64,000 nucleotides of DNA from Canna indica (Eukaryota; Streptophyta; Magnoliopsida; Zingiberales; Cannaceae): contig CP136897.1 in assembly GCA_034359265.1 (NCBI GenBank), positions 38,613,501-38,677,500 of the forward strand. The letters are read 5' to 3'. Positions 22,463-34,351 of this stretch are shown piece by piece. Position 1 is the stretch's first letter. Each line of letters begins with the position of its first letter. The position numbers and the translations under genes are program-made. The notes beneath the pieces were generated by a model that was not told where the DNA came from, searched no databases, and saw only the letters and a program-made list of their open reading frames with translations.

Positions 22463-22578
22463 GGTGCGATCATACCAGCACTAACGCACCGGATCCCATC
22501 AGAACTCTGAAGTTAAGCGTGCTTGGGCGAGAGTAGTACTAGGATGGGTGACCCCCTGGGAATTCCTCGTGTTGCACC
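22463..22578 (+). rRNA. 5S rRNA: 5S rRNA copy 49 (G102T type, start shortened)
   Basis: 116 nt: one G of the opening GGG is lost. C47T, G102T. Followed by truncated copy 50. Confidence 0.93.
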
Positions 22579-22781
22579 TTTTTTTTTACTACCTATTTGA
22601 TTGCACGACGAGATCATTTTTTTTACCAATCTTTCTAACCAAACGTTAAGGACGGACGACGTCGTCGACATAAAATTTGGCTGTGGATCGCCCGCGCGGG
22701 GCCCGCCGCAACCTCTACGGCCGGCTCGATCGACCAACCGACCCGAAAAATTAAAATTTATAAATAAATAAGAGAAATAAC

Positions 22782-22888
22782 ATACCAGCACTAACGCACC
22801 GGATCTCATCAGAACTCTGAATTTAAGCGTGCTTGGGCGAGAGTAGTACTAGGATGGGTGACCCCCTGGGAAGTCCTAGTGTTGCACC
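22782..22888 (+). pseudogene. 5'-truncated 5S copy 50 (amplified lineage)
   Basis: Starts at gene position 11. C35T, C47T, G51T, C107A. T-tract interrupted by an A. Confidence 0.9.
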
Positions 22889-23255
22889 TTTTTATTTACT
22901 ACCAATTTGATTGCACGACGAGATCATTTTTTTTACCAATCTTTCTAACCAAACGTTAAGGACGGACGACGTCGTCGACATAAAATTTGGCTGTCGATCG
23001 CCCGCGCGGGTCCCACCGCAAACTCTACGGCCGGCTCGATCGACCAACCGACCCGAAAAATTAAATTTGTAAATAAATAAGAAATATAACATTTCAATTA
23101 TTATTTTTCGTTTAAAACGGGCGTAACTCCGTGCATTATTGTCCGATTTCACCTTTTCACGTGGCGCTAAAAGGTGCGCGAAGAGACGAAGAAAATGACC
23201 CCGAGCTATCCCTCGGACGCTCACCCTTATTAGCCGACGATCAGAAGTGCATGAC

Positions 23256-23371
23256 GGTGCGATCATACCAGCACTAACGCACCGGATCCCATCAGAACTC
23301 CGAAGTTAAGCGTGCTTGGGCGAGAGTAGTACTAGGATGGGTGACCCCCTGGGAATTCCTCGTGTTGCACC
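23256..23371 (+). rRNA. 5S rRNA: 5S rRNA copy 51 (G102T type, start shortened)
   Basis: 116 nt, same missing G as copy 49, plus G102T. The only G102T gene followed by a full-length unit. Confidence 0.93.
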
Positions 23372-23738
23372 TTTTTTTTTACTACCTATTTGATTGCACG
23401 ACGAGATCATTTTTTTTACCAATCTTTCTAACCAAACGTTAAGGACGGACGACGTCGTCGACATAAAATTTGGCTGTCGATCGCCCGCGCGGGTCCCACC
23501 GCAAACTCTACGGCCGGCTCGATCGACCAACCGACCCGAAAAATTAAATTTGTAAATAAATAAGAAATATAACATTTCAATTATTATTTTTCGTTTAAAA
23601 CGGGCGTAACTCCGTGCATTATTGTCCGATTTCAGCTTTTCACGTGGCGCTAAAAGGCGCGCGAAGAGACGAAGAAAATGACCCCGAGCTATCCCTCGGA
23701 CGGTCACCCTTATTAGCCGACGATCAGAATTGCATCAC

Positions 23739-23855
23739 GAGTGCGATCATACCAGCACTAACGCACCAGATCCCATTAGAACTCTGAAGTTAAGCGTGCT
23801 TGGGCGAGAGTAGTACTATGATGGGTGACCCCCTGGGAAGTCCTCGTGTTGCACC
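23739..23855 (+). rRNA. 5S rRNA: 5S rRNA copy 52
   Basis: Complete. G2A, G30A, C39T, C47T, G81T. Confidence 0.94.
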
Positions 23856-24223
23856 TTTTTTTTTACTACCTATTTGATTGCACGACGAGATCATTTTTTT
23901 TAGCAATCTTTCTAACCAAACGTTAAGGACGGACGACGTCATCGACATAAAATTTGGCTGTCGATCGCCCGCGCGGGGCCCAACGCAACCTCTACGGCCG
24001 GCTCGATCGACCAACCGGCCCGAAAAATTAAAATTTGTAAATAAATAAGAAAAATAACATTTCATTTATTATTTTTCGTTTAAAACGGGCGTAACTTCGT
24101 GCATCATTGTCCGATTTCATCTTTTCACGTGGCGCTAAAAGGCGCGCGAAGAGACGAAGAAAATAACCCCGAGCTATCCCTCGGACACTCAACCTTATTA
24201 GCCGACGATCAGAAGTGCACCAC

Positions 24224-24340
24224 GGGTGCGATCATACCAGCACTAACGCACTGGACCCCATCAGAACTCCGAAGTTAAGCTTGCTTGGGCGAGAGTAGTA
24301 CTAGGATGGGTGACCCCCTGGGAAGTCCTCGTGTTGCACC
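24224..24340 (+). rRNA. 5S rRNA: 5S rRNA copy 53
   Basis: Complete. C29T, T33C, G58T. Confidence 0.95.
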
Positions 24341-24707
24341 TTTTTTTTACTACCTATTTGATTGCACGACGAGATCATTTTTTTTACCAATCTTTCTAAC
24401 CAAACGTTAAGGACGGACGACGTCATCGACATAAAATTTGGCTGTCGATCGCCCGCGCGGGGCCCGCCGCAACCTCTACGGCCGGCTCGATCGACCAACC
24501 GGCCCGAAAAATTAAAATTTGTAAATAAATAAGAAAAATAACATTTCATTTATTATTTTTCGTTTAAAACGGGCGTAACTTCGTGCATCATTGTCCGATT
24601 TCATCTTTTCACGTGGCGCTAAAAGGCGCGCGAAGAGACGAAGAAAATCACCCCAAGCTATCCCTCGGACGCTCAACCTTATTAGCCGACGATCAGAAGT
24701 GCACGAC

Positions 24708-24824
24708 GAGTGCGATCATACCAGCACTAACGCACCGGATCCCATCAGAACTCCGAAGTTAAGCGTGCTTGGGCGAGAGTAGTACTAGGATGGGTGACCC
24801 CGTGGGAAGTCCTCGTGTTGCACC
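24708..24824 (+). rRNA. 5S rRNA: 5S rRNA copy 54
   Basis: Complete. G2A, C95G; has the C95G mark without G48T or -1T, suggesting exchange inside the gene. Confidence 0.95.
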
Positions 24825-25192
24825 TTTTTTTTTACTACCTATTTGATTGCACGACGAGATCATTTTTTTTACCAATCTTTCTAACCAAACGTTAAGGACG
24901 GACGACGTCGTCGACATAAAATTTGGCTGTCGATCGCCCGCGCAGGGCCCGCCGCAACCTCTACGGCCGGCTCGATCGACCAATCGATCCAAAAAATTAA
25001 AATTTGTAAATAAATAAGAAATATAACATTTCAATTATTATTTTTCGTTTAAAACGGGCGTAACTCCGTGCATTATTGTCCGATTTCAGTTTTTCACGTG
25101 GCGCTAAACGGCGCGCGAAGAGACGAAGAAAATGACCCCGAGCTATCCCTCGGACGCTCACCCTTATTAACCGACGATCAGAATTGCATGAC

Positions 25193-25309
25193 GGGTGCTA
25201 TCATACTAGCACTAATTCACCGTATCCCATCAGAACTCCAAAGTTAAGCGTGCTTGGGCGAGGGTAGTACTAGGATGGGTGACCCCCTGGGAAGTCCTCG
25301 TGTTGCACC
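25193..25309 (+). rRNA. 5S rRNA: 5S rRNA copy 55
   Basis: Complete length. G7T, C15T, C24T, G25T, G31T, G48A, A71G. Upstream box is TTATTAA. Confidence 0.94.
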
Positions 25310-25416
25310 TTTTTTTTTACTACCTATTTGATTGCATGACGAGATCATTTTTTTTACCAATCTTTCTAACCAAACGTTAAGGACGGACGACGTCGTCGAC
25401 ATAAAATTTGGCTGTC

Positions 25417-25998
25417 GATCGCCCGCGCGGGGCCCGCCGCAACCTCTACGGCCGGCTCGATCGACCAACCGATCCGAAAAATTAAAATTTATAAATAAAT
25501 AAGAAATATAACATTTCAATTATTATTTTTCGTTTTAAACGGGCGTAACTCCGTGCATTATTGTCCGATTTCACCTTTTCACGTGGCGCTAAAAGGTGCG
25601 CGAAGAAACGAAGAAAATGACCCCGAGCTATCCCTCGGACGCTCACCCTTATTTGCCGACGATCAGAAGTGAATGACGGGTGCGATCATACCAGCAATAA
25701 CGCACCGGATCGCCCGCGCGGGGCCCGCCGCAACCTCTACGGCCGGCTCGATCGACCAACCGATCCGAAAAATTAAAATTTATAAATAAATAAGAAATAT
25801 AACATTTCAATTATTATTTTTCGTTTTAAACGGGCGTAACTCCGTGCATTATTGTCCGATTTCACCTTTTCACGTGGCGCTAAAAGGTGCGCGAAGAAAC
25901 GAAGAAAATGACCCCGAGCTATCCCTCGGACGCTCACCCTTATTTGCCGACGATCAGAAGTGAATGACGGGTGCGATCATACCAGCAATAACGCACCG
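25417..25998 (+). repeat. 291-bp direct duplication spanning spacer and gene start
   Basis: 25417-25707 repeats as 25708-25998 with no difference I can see. It runs from GATC in the GC-rich spacer block, through the distal spacer, to GATC at gene positions 31-34. The shared GATC is the junction. Confidence 0.92.
25678..25711 (+). pseudogene. 3'-truncated 5S copy 56 (34 nt)
   Basis: Gene positions 1-34 with C20A, then straight into the GC-rich spacer block. Internal promoter absent. Confidence 0.92.
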
Positions 25999-26085
25999 GA
26001 TCCCATCAGAACTCCGAAGTTAAGCGTGCTTGGGCGAGAGTAGTACTAGGATGGTTGACCCCTTGGGAAGTCCTCGTGTTGCACC
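25969..26085 (+). rRNA. 5S rRNA: 5S rRNA copy 57
   Basis: Complete. C20A (shared with the stub 291 bp upstream), G87T, C95T. Confidence 0.95.
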
Positions 26086-26288
26086 TTTTTTTTTACTACC
26101 TATTTGATTGCACGACGAGATCATTTTTTTTACCAATCTTTCTAACCAAACGTTAAGGACGGACGACGTCGTCGACATAAAATTTGGCTGTGGATCGCCC
26201 GCGCGGGGCCCGCCGCAACCTCTACGACCGGCTCGATCGATCAACCGACCCGAAAAATTAAAATTTGTAAATAAATAAGAGAAATAAC

Positions 26289-26395
26289 ATACCAGCATTA
26301 ACGCACCGGATCTCATCAGAACTCTGAATTTAAGCGTGCTTGGGCGAGAGTAGTACTAGGATGGGTGACCCCCTGGGAAGTCCTCGTGTTGCACC
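26289..26395 (+). pseudogene. 5'-truncated 5S copy 58 (amplified lineage)
   Basis: Starts at gene position 11. C20T, C35T, C47T, G51T; C107 retained. Confidence 0.9.
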
Positions 26396-26763
26396 TTTTT
26401 TTTTTACTACCAATTTGATTGCACGACGAGATCATTTTTTTTACCAATCTTTCTAACGAAACGTTAAGGACGGACGAAGTCGTCGACATAAAATTTGGCT
26501 GTCGATCGCCCGCGCGGGGCCCACCGCAAACTCTACGGCCGGCTCGATCGACCAACCGACCCGAAAAATTAAATTTGTAAATAAATAAGAAATATAACAT
26601 TTCAATTATTATTTTTCGTTTAAAACGGGCGTAACTCCGTGCATTATTGTCCGATTTCAGCTTTTCACGTGGCGCTAAAAGGCGCGCGAAGAGACGAAGA
26701 AAATGACCCCGAGCTATCCCTCGGACGCTCATCCTTATTAGCCGACGATCAGAATTGCATCAT

Positions 26764-26880
26764 GGGTGCGATCATACCAGCACTAACGCACCGGATCCCA
26801 TCAGAACTCCTAAGTTAAGCGTGCTTGGGCGAGAGTAGTACTAGGATGGGTGACCCCCTGGGAAGTCCTCGTGTTGCACC
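26764..26880 (+). rRNA. 5S rRNA: 5S rRNA copy 59
   Basis: Complete. G48T only, with -1 T; consensus C at 95, so a recombinant of the linked class. Confidence 0.96.
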
Positions 26881-27248
26881 TTTTTTTTTACTACCCATTT
26901 GATTGCATGACGAGATCATTTTTTTTACCAATCTTTCTAACCAAACGTTAAGGACGGACGACGTCGTCGACATAAAATTTGGCTGTCGATCGACCGCGCA
27001 GGGCCCGCCGCAACCTCTACAGCCGACTCGATCGACCAACCGATCCGAAAAATTAAAATTTGTAAATAAATAAGAAATATAACATTTCAATTATTATTTT
27101 TCGTTTAAAACGGGCGTAACTCCGTTCATTATTGTCCGATTTCAGCTTTTCACGTGGCGCTAAAAGGCGCGCGAAGAGACGAAGAAAATGACCCCGAGCT
27201 ATCCCTCGGACGCTCACCCTTATTGGCCGACGATCAGAATTGCATCAC

Positions 27249-27365
27249 GGGTGTGATCATACCAGCACTAATGCACCGGATCCCATTAGAACTCCGAAGT
27301 TAAGCGTGCTTGGGCGAGAGTAGTACTAGGATGGGTGACCCCCTGGGAAGTCCTCGTGTTGCACC
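27249..27365 (+). rRNA. 5S rRNA: 5S rRNA copy 60
   Basis: Complete. C6T, C24T, C39T. Confidence 0.95.
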
Positions 27366-27733
27366 TTTTTTTTTACTACCCATTTGATTGCATGACGAGA
27401 TCATTTTTTTTACCAATCTTTCTAACCAAACGTTAAGGACGGACGACGTCGTCGACATAAATTTTGGCTGTCGATCGCCCGCGCGGGGCCCGCTGCAACC
27501 ACTACGGCCGGCTCGATCGAACAACCGATCCGAAAAATTAAAATTTGTAAATAAATAAGAAATATAACATTTCAATTATTATTTTTCATTTTAAACGGGC
27601 GTAACTCCGTGCATTATTGTCCGATTTCACCTTTTCACGTGGGGCTAAAAGGCGCGCGAAGAGACGAAGAAAATGACCCCGAGCAATCCCTCGGACGCTC
27701 ACCCTTATTAGCCGACGATCAGAATTGCATCAT

Positions 27734-27850
27734 GGGTGCGATCATACCAGCACTAACGCACCGGATCCCATCAGAACTCCTAAGTTAAGCGTGCTTGGGC
27801 GAGAGTAGTACTAGGATGGGTGACCCCGTGGGAAGTCCTCGTGTTGCACC
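27734..27850 (+). rRNA. 5S rRNA: 5S rRNA copy 61 (-1T/G48T/C95G class)
   Basis: Complete. G48T, C95G. Alternates with the C6T/C24T/C39T type from here to copy 67. Confidence 0.95.
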
Positions 27851-28219
27851 TTTTTTTTTTACTACCAATTTGATTGCACGACGAGATCATTTTTTTTACC
27901 AATCTTTCTAACCAAACGTTAAGGACGGACGACGTCGTCGACATAAAATTTGGCTGTCGATCGACCGCGCAGGGCCCGCCGCAACCTCTACAGCCGACTC
28001 GATCGACCAACCGATCCGAAAAATTAAAATTTTTAAATAAATAAGAAATATAACATTTCAATTATTATTTTTCGTTTAAAACGGGCGTAACTCCGTGCAT
28101 TATTGTCCGATTTCAGCTTTTCACGTGGCGCTGAAAGGCGCGCGAAGAGACGAAGAAAATGACCCCGAGCTATCCCTCGGACGCTCACCCTTATTGGCCG
28201 ACGATCAGAATTGCATCAC

Positions 28220-28336
28220 GGGTGTGATCATACCAGCACTAATGCACCGGATCCCATTAGAACTCTAAAGTTAAGCGTGCTTGGGCGAGAGTAGGACTAG
28301 GATGGGTGACCCCCTGGGAAGTCCTCGTGTTGCACC
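28220..28336 (+). rRNA. 5S rRNA: 5S rRNA copy 62
   Basis: Complete. C6T, C24T, C39T, C47T, G48A, T76G. Confidence 0.95.
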
Positions 28337-28704
28337 TTTTTTTTTACTACCCATTTGATTGCATGACGAGATCATTTTTTTTACCAATCTTTCTAACCAA
28401 ACGTTAAGGACGGACGACGTCGTCGACATAAATTTTGGCTGTCGATCGCCCACGCGGGGCCCGCTGCAACCTCTACGGCCGGCTCGATCGAACAACCGAT
28501 CCGAAAAATTAAAATTTGTAAATAAATAAGAAATATAACATTTCAATTATTATTTTTCGTTTTAAACGGGCGTAACTCCGTGCATTATTGTCCGATTTCA
28601 CCTTTTCACGTGGGGCTAAAAGGCGCGCGAAGAGACGAAGAAAATGACCCCGAGCAATCCCTCGGACGCTCACCCTTATTAGCCGACGAACAGAATTGCA
28701 TCAT

Positions 28705-28821
28705 GGGTGCGATCATACCAGCACTAACGCACCGGATCCCATCAGAACTCCTAAGTTAAGCGTGCTTGGGCGAGAGTAGTACTAGGATGGGTGACCCCGT
28801 GGGAAGTCCTCGTGTTGCACC
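28705..28821 (+). rRNA. 5S rRNA: 5S rRNA copy 63 (-1T/G48T/C95G class)
   Basis: Complete. G48T, C95G. Confidence 0.95.
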
Positions 28822-29189
28822 TTTTTTTTTACTACCAATTTGATTGCACGACGAGATCATTTTTTTTTACCAATCTTTCTAAACAAACGTTAAGGACGGA
28901 CGACGTGGTCGACATAAAATTTGGCTGTCGATCGCCCGCGCGGGGCCCACCGCAAACTCTACGGCCGGCTCGATCGACCAACCGACCCGAAAAATTAAAT
29001 TTGTAAATAAATAAGAAATATAACATTTCAATTATTATTTTTCGTTTAAAACGGGCGTAACTCTGTGCATTATTGTCCGATTTCAGCTTTTCACGTGGCG
29101 TTAAAAGGCGCGCCAAGAGACGAAGAAAATGACCCCGAGCTATCCCTCGGACGCTCACCCTTATTAGCCGAAGATCAGAATTGCATCAC

Positions 29190-29306
29190 GAGTGCGATCA
29201 TACCAGCACTAACGCATCGGATCCCATCAGAACTCCGAAGTTAAGCGTGCTTGGGCGAGAGTAGTTATATGATGGGTGACCCCCTGGGAAGTCCTCGTGT
29301 TGCACC
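29190..29306 (+). rRNA. 5S rRNA: 5S rRNA copy 64
   Basis: Complete. G2A, C28T, A77T, C78A, G81T; the rare A77T/C78A pair is shared only with copy 68, 1940 bp downstream. Confidence 0.95.
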
Positions 29307-29674
29307 TTTTTTTTTACTACCTATTTGATTGCACGACGAGATCATTTTTTTTACCAATCTTTCTAACCAAACGTTAAGGACGGACGACGTCATCGACATA
29401 AAATTTGGCTGTCGATCGCCCGCGCGGGTCCCGCCGCAACCTCTACGGTCGGCTCGATCGACCAACCGGCCCGAAAAATTAAAATTTGTAAATAAATAAG
29501 AAAAATAACATTTCGTTTATTATTTTTCGTTTAAAACGGGCGTAACTTCGTGCATCATTGTCCGATTTCATCTTTTCACGTGGCGCTAAAAGGCGCGCGA
29601 AGAGACGAAGAAAATCACCCCGAGCTATCCCTCGGACGCTCAACCTTATTAGCCGACGATCAGAAGTGCACCAC

Positions 29675-29791
29675 GGGTGCGATCATACCAGCACTAACGC
29701 ACCGGATCCCATCAGAACTCCGAAGTTAAGCTTGCTTGGGCGAGAGTAGTACTAGGATGGGTGACCCCCTGGGAAGTCCTCGTGTTGCACC
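29675..29791 (+). rRNA. 5S rRNA: 5S rRNA copy 65
   Basis: Complete. G58T only. Confidence 0.96.
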
Positions 29792-30159
29792 TTTTTTTTT
29801 ACTACCTATTTGATTGCACGACGAGATCATTTTTTTTACCAATCTTTCTAACCAAACGTTAAGGACGGACGACGTCATCGACATAAAATTTGGCTGTCGA
29901 TCGCCCGCGCGGGGCCCGCCGCAACCTCTACGGCCGGCTCGATCGACCAACCGGCCCGAAAAATTAAAATTTGTAAATAAATAAGAAAAATAACATTTCA
30001 TTTATTATTTTTCGTTTAAAACGGGCGTAACTTCGTGCATCATTGTCCGATTTGATCTTTTCACGTGGCGCTAAAAGGCGCGCGAAGAGACGAAGAAAAT
30101 CACCCCGAGCTATCCCTCGGACGCTCACCCTTATTGGCCGACGATCAGAATTGCATCAC

Positions 30160-30276
30160 GGGTGTGATCATACCAGCACTAATGCACCGGATCCCATTAG
30201 AACTCCGAAGTTAAGCGTGCTTGGGCGAGAGTAGTACTAGGATGGGTGACCCCCTGGGAAGTCCTCGTGTTGCACC
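30160..30276 (+). rRNA. 5S rRNA: 5S rRNA copy 66
   Basis: Complete. C6T, C24T, C39T. Confidence 0.95.
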
Positions 30277-30644
30277 TTTTTTTTTACTACCCATTTGATT
30301 GCATGACGAGATCATTTTTTTTACCAATCTTTCTAACCAAACGTTAAGGACGGACGACGTCGTCGACATAAATTTTGGCTGTCGATCGCCCGCGCGGGGC
30401 CCGCTGCAACCTCTACGGCCGGCTCGATCGAACAACCGATCCGAAAAATTAAAATTTGTAAATAAATAAGAAATATAACATTTCAATTATTATTTTTCGT
30501 TTTAAACGGGCGTAACTCCGTGCATTATTGTCCGATTTCACCTTTTCACGTGGGGCTAAAAGGCGCGCGAAGAGACGAAGAAAATGACCCCGAGCAATCC
30601 CTCGGACGCTCACCCTTATTAGCCGACGAACAGAATTGCATCAT

Positions 30645-30761
30645 GGGTGCGATCATACCAGCACTAACGCACCGGATCCCATCAGAACTCCTAAGTTAAG
30701 CGTGCTTGGGCGAGAGTAGTACTAGGATGGGTGACCCCGTGGGAAGTCCTCGTGTTGCACC
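30645..30761 (+). rRNA. 5S rRNA: 5S rRNA copy 67 (-1T/G48T/C95G class)
   Basis: Complete. G48T, C95G; duplicate of copy 63. Confidence 0.95.
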
Positions 30762-31129
30762 TTTTTTTTTACTACCAATTTGATTGCACGACGAGATCAT
30801 TTTTTTTTACCAATCTTTCTAACCAAACGTTAAGGACGGACGACGTCGTCGACATAAATTTTGGCTGTCGATCGCCCGCGCGGGGCCCGCTGCAACCTCT
30901 ACGGCCGGCTCGATCGACCAACCGACCCGAAAAATTAAATTTGTAAATAAATAAGAAATATAACATTTCAATTATTATTTTTCGTTTAAAACGGGCGTAA
31001 CTCTGTGCATTATTGTCCGATTTCAGCTTTTCACGTGGCGCTAAAAGGCGCGCCAAGAGACGAAGAAAATGACCCCGAGCTATCCCTCGGACGCTCACCC
31101 TTATTAGCCGAAGATCAGAATTGCATCAC

Positions 31130-31246
31130 GAGTGCGATCATACCAGCACTAACGCATCGGATCCCATCAGAACTCCGAAGTTAAGCGTGCTTGGGCGAGA
31201 GTAGTTATATGATGGGTGACCCCCTGGGAAGTCCTCGTGTTGCACC
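31130..31246 (+). rRNA. 5S rRNA: 5S rRNA copy 68
   Basis: Complete. G2A, C28T, A77T, C78A, G81T; duplicate of copy 64. Proximal spacer has two extra C's (ACTACCCCTA). Confidence 0.95.
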
Positions 31247-31616
31247 TTTTTTTTTACTACCCCTATTTGATTGCACGACGAGATCATTTTTTTTAGCAAT
31301 CTTTCTAACCAAACGTTAAGGACGGACGACGTCATCGACATAAAATTTGGCTGTCGATCGCCCGCGCGGGTCCCGCCGCAACCTCCACGGCCGGCTCGAT
31401 CGACCAACCGGCCCGAAAAATTAAAATTTGTAAATAAATAAGAAAAATAACATTTCGTTTATTATTTTTCGTTTAAAACGGGCGTAACTTCGTGCATCAT
31501 TGTCCGATTTCATCTTTTCACGTGGCGCTAAAAGGCGCGCGAAGAGACGAAGAAAATCACCCCGAGCTATCCCTCGGACGCTCAACCTTATTAGCCGACG
31601 ATCAGAAGTGCACCAC

Positions 31617-31733
31617 GGGTGCGATCATACCAGCACTAACGCACCGGATCCCATCAGAACTCCGAAGTTAAGCTTGCTTGGGCGAGAGTAGTACTAGGAT
31701 GGGTGACCCCCTGGGAAGTCCTCGTGTTGCACC
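31617..31733 (+). rRNA. 5S rRNA: 5S rRNA copy 69
   Basis: Complete. G58T only; duplicate of copy 65. Confidence 0.96.
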
Positions 31734-32101
31734 TTTTTTTTTACTACCTATTTGATTGCACGACGAGATCATTTTTTTTACCAATCTTTCTAACCAAACG
31801 TTAAGGACGGACGACGTCATCGACATAAAATTTGGCTGTCGATCGCCCGCGCGGGGCCCGCCGCAACCTCTACGGCCGGCTCGATCGACCAACCGGCCCG
31901 AAAAATTAAAATTTGTAAATAAATAAGAAAAATAACATTTCATTTATTATTTTTCGTTTAAAACGGGCGTAACTTCGTGCATCATTGTCCGATTTGATCT
32001 TTTCACGTGGCGCTAAAAGGCGCGCGAAGAGACGAAGAAAATCACCCCGAGCTATCCGTCGGACGCTCAACCTTATTAGCCGACGATCAGATGTGCACGA
32101 T

Positions 32102-32218
32102 GAGTGCGATCATACCAGCACTAACGCACCGGATCCCATCAGAACTCCGAAGTTAAGCGTGCTTGGGAGAGAGTAGTACTATGATGGGTGACCCCCTGGG
32201 AAGTCCTCGTGTTGCACC
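32102..32218 (+). rRNA. 5S rRNA: 5S rRNA copy 70
   Basis: Complete. G2A, C67A, G81T. Confidence 0.95.
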
Positions 32219-32585
32219 TTTTTTTTACTACCTATTTGATTGCACGACGAGATCATTTTTTTTACCAATCTTTCTAACCAAACGTTAAGGACGGACGACG
32301 TCGTCAACATAAAATTTGGCTGTCGATCGCCCGCGCAGGGCCCGCCGCAACCTCTACGGCCGGCTCGATCGACAAACCGATCCGAAAAATTAAAATTTGT
32401 AAATAAATAAGAAATATAACATTTCAATTATTATTTTTCGTTTAAAACGGGCGTAACTCCGTGCATTATTGTCCGATTTCAGCTTTTCACGTGGCGCTAA
32501 AAGGCGCGCGAAGAAACGAAGAAAATGACCCCGAGCTATCCCTCGGACGCTCACCCTTATTGGCCGACGATGAGAATTGCATGAT

Positions 32586-32702
32586 GGGTGCGATCATAAC
32601 AGCACTAATGCACCGGATCCCATCAGAACTTCGAAGTTAAGCGTGCTTGGGCGAGAGTAGTACTAGGATGGGTGACCCCCTGGGAAGTCCTCGTGTTGCA
32701 CC
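32586..32702 (+). rRNA. 5S rRNA: 5S rRNA copy 71
   Basis: Complete. C14A, C24T, C46T; -1 T. Confidence 0.95.
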
Positions 32703-33070
32703 TTTTTTTTTACTACCTATTTGATTGCATGACGAGATCATTTTTTTTACCAATCTTTCTAACCAAACGTTAAGGACGGACGACGTCGTCGACATAAAAT
32801 TTGGCTGTCGATCGCCCGCGCGGGGCCCACCGCAACCTCTACGGCCGGCTCGATCGACCAACCGATCCGAAAAATTAAAATTTGTAAATAAATAAGAAAT
32901 ATAACATTTCAATTATTATTTTTCGTTTTAAACGGGCGTAACTCCGTGCATTATTGTCCGATTTCACCTTTTCACGTGGCGCTAAAAGGTGCGCGAAGAG
33001 ACGAAGAAAATGACCCCGAGCTATCCCTCGGACGCTCACCCTTATTAGCCGACGATCAGAAGTGCATGAC

Positions 33071-33187
33071 GGGTGCGATCATACCAGCACTAATGCACCG
33101 GATCCCATCAGAACTCCGAAGTTAAGCGTGCTTGGGCGAGAGTAGTACTAGGATGGGTGACCCCTTGGGAAGTCCACTTGTTGCATC
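33071..33187 (+). rRNA. 5S rRNA: 5S rRNA copy 72
   Basis: Complete. C24T, C95T, T106A, G108T, C116T. C116T gives a G-U wobble in helix I. Confidence 0.95.
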
Positions 33188-33390
33188 TTTTTTTTTACTA
33201 CCTATTTGATTGCACGACGAGATCATTTTTTTTACCAATCTTTCTAACCAAACGTTAAGGACGGACGACGTCGTCGACATAAAATTTGGCTGTGGATCGC
33301 CCGCGCGGGGCCCGCCTCAACCTCTACTGCCGGCTCGATCGACCAACCGACCCGAAAAATTAAAATTTGTAAATAAATAAGAGAAATAAC

Positions 33391-33497
33391 ATACCAGCAC
33401 TAACGCACCGGATCTCATCAGAACTCTGAATTTAAGCGTGCTTGGGCGAGAGTAGTACTAGGATGGGTGACCCCCTGGGAAGTCCTCGTGTTGCACC
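33391..33497 (+). pseudogene. 5'-truncated 5S copy 73 (amplified lineage)
   Basis: Starts at gene position 11. C35T, C47T, G51T. Confidence 0.9.
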
Positions 33498-33865
33498 TTT
33501 TTTTTTTACTACCAATTTGATTGCACGACGAAATCATTTTTTTTACCAATCTTTCTAACCAAACGTTAAGGACGGACGACGTCGTCGACATAAAATTTGG
33601 CTGTCGATCGCCCGCGCGGGTCCCACCGCAAACTCTACGGCCGGCTCGATCGACCAACCGACCCGAAAAATTAAATTTGTAAATAAATAAGAAATATAAC
33701 ATTTCAATTATTATTTTTCGTTTAAAACGGGCGTAACTCCGTGCATTATTGTCCGATTTCAGCTTTTCACGTGGCGCTAAAAGGCGCGCGAAGAAACGAA
33801 GAAAATGACCCCGAGCTATCCCTCGGACGCTCACCCTTATTAGCCGACGATCAGAATTACATCAT

Positions 33866-33982
33866 GGGTGCTATCATACCAGCACTAACGCACCGGATCC
33901 CATCAGAACTCCTAAGTTAAGCGTGCTTGGGCGAGAGTAGTACTAGGATGGGTGACCCCGTGGGAAGTCCTCGTGTTGCACC
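33866..33982 (+). rRNA. 5S rRNA: 5S rRNA copy 74 (-1T/G48T/C95G class)
   Basis: Complete. G7T, G48T, C95G. Rightmost member of the linked class. Confidence 0.95.
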
Positions 33983-34351
33983 TTTTTTTTTTACTACCTA
34001 TTTGATTGCACGACGAGATCATTTTTTTTACCAATCTTTCTAACCAAACGTTAAGGACGGACGACGTCGTCGACATAAAATTTGGCTGTCGATCGCCCGC
34101 GCAGGGCCCGCCGCAACCTCTACGGCCGGCTCGATCGACCAACCGATCCGAAAAATTAAAATTTATAAATAAATAAGAAATATAACATTTCAATTATTAT
34201 TTTTCGTTTAAAACGGGCGTAACTCCGTGCATTATTGTCCGATTTCAGCTTTTCACGTGGCGCTAAAAGGCGCGCGAAGAGACGAAGAAAATGACCCCGA
34301 GATATCCCTCGGACGCTCACCCTTATTGGCCGACGATCAGAATTGCATTAC

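Larger units (their letters stand above)
28220..32101 (+). repeat. Tandem duplication of a 1.94-kb, four-unit segment
   Basis: 28220-30159 and 30160-32101 carry the same four gene types; copies 64 and 68 share the rare A77T/C78A pair, and both segments share GATTTGATCTT in the last spacer. Confidence 0.88.
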
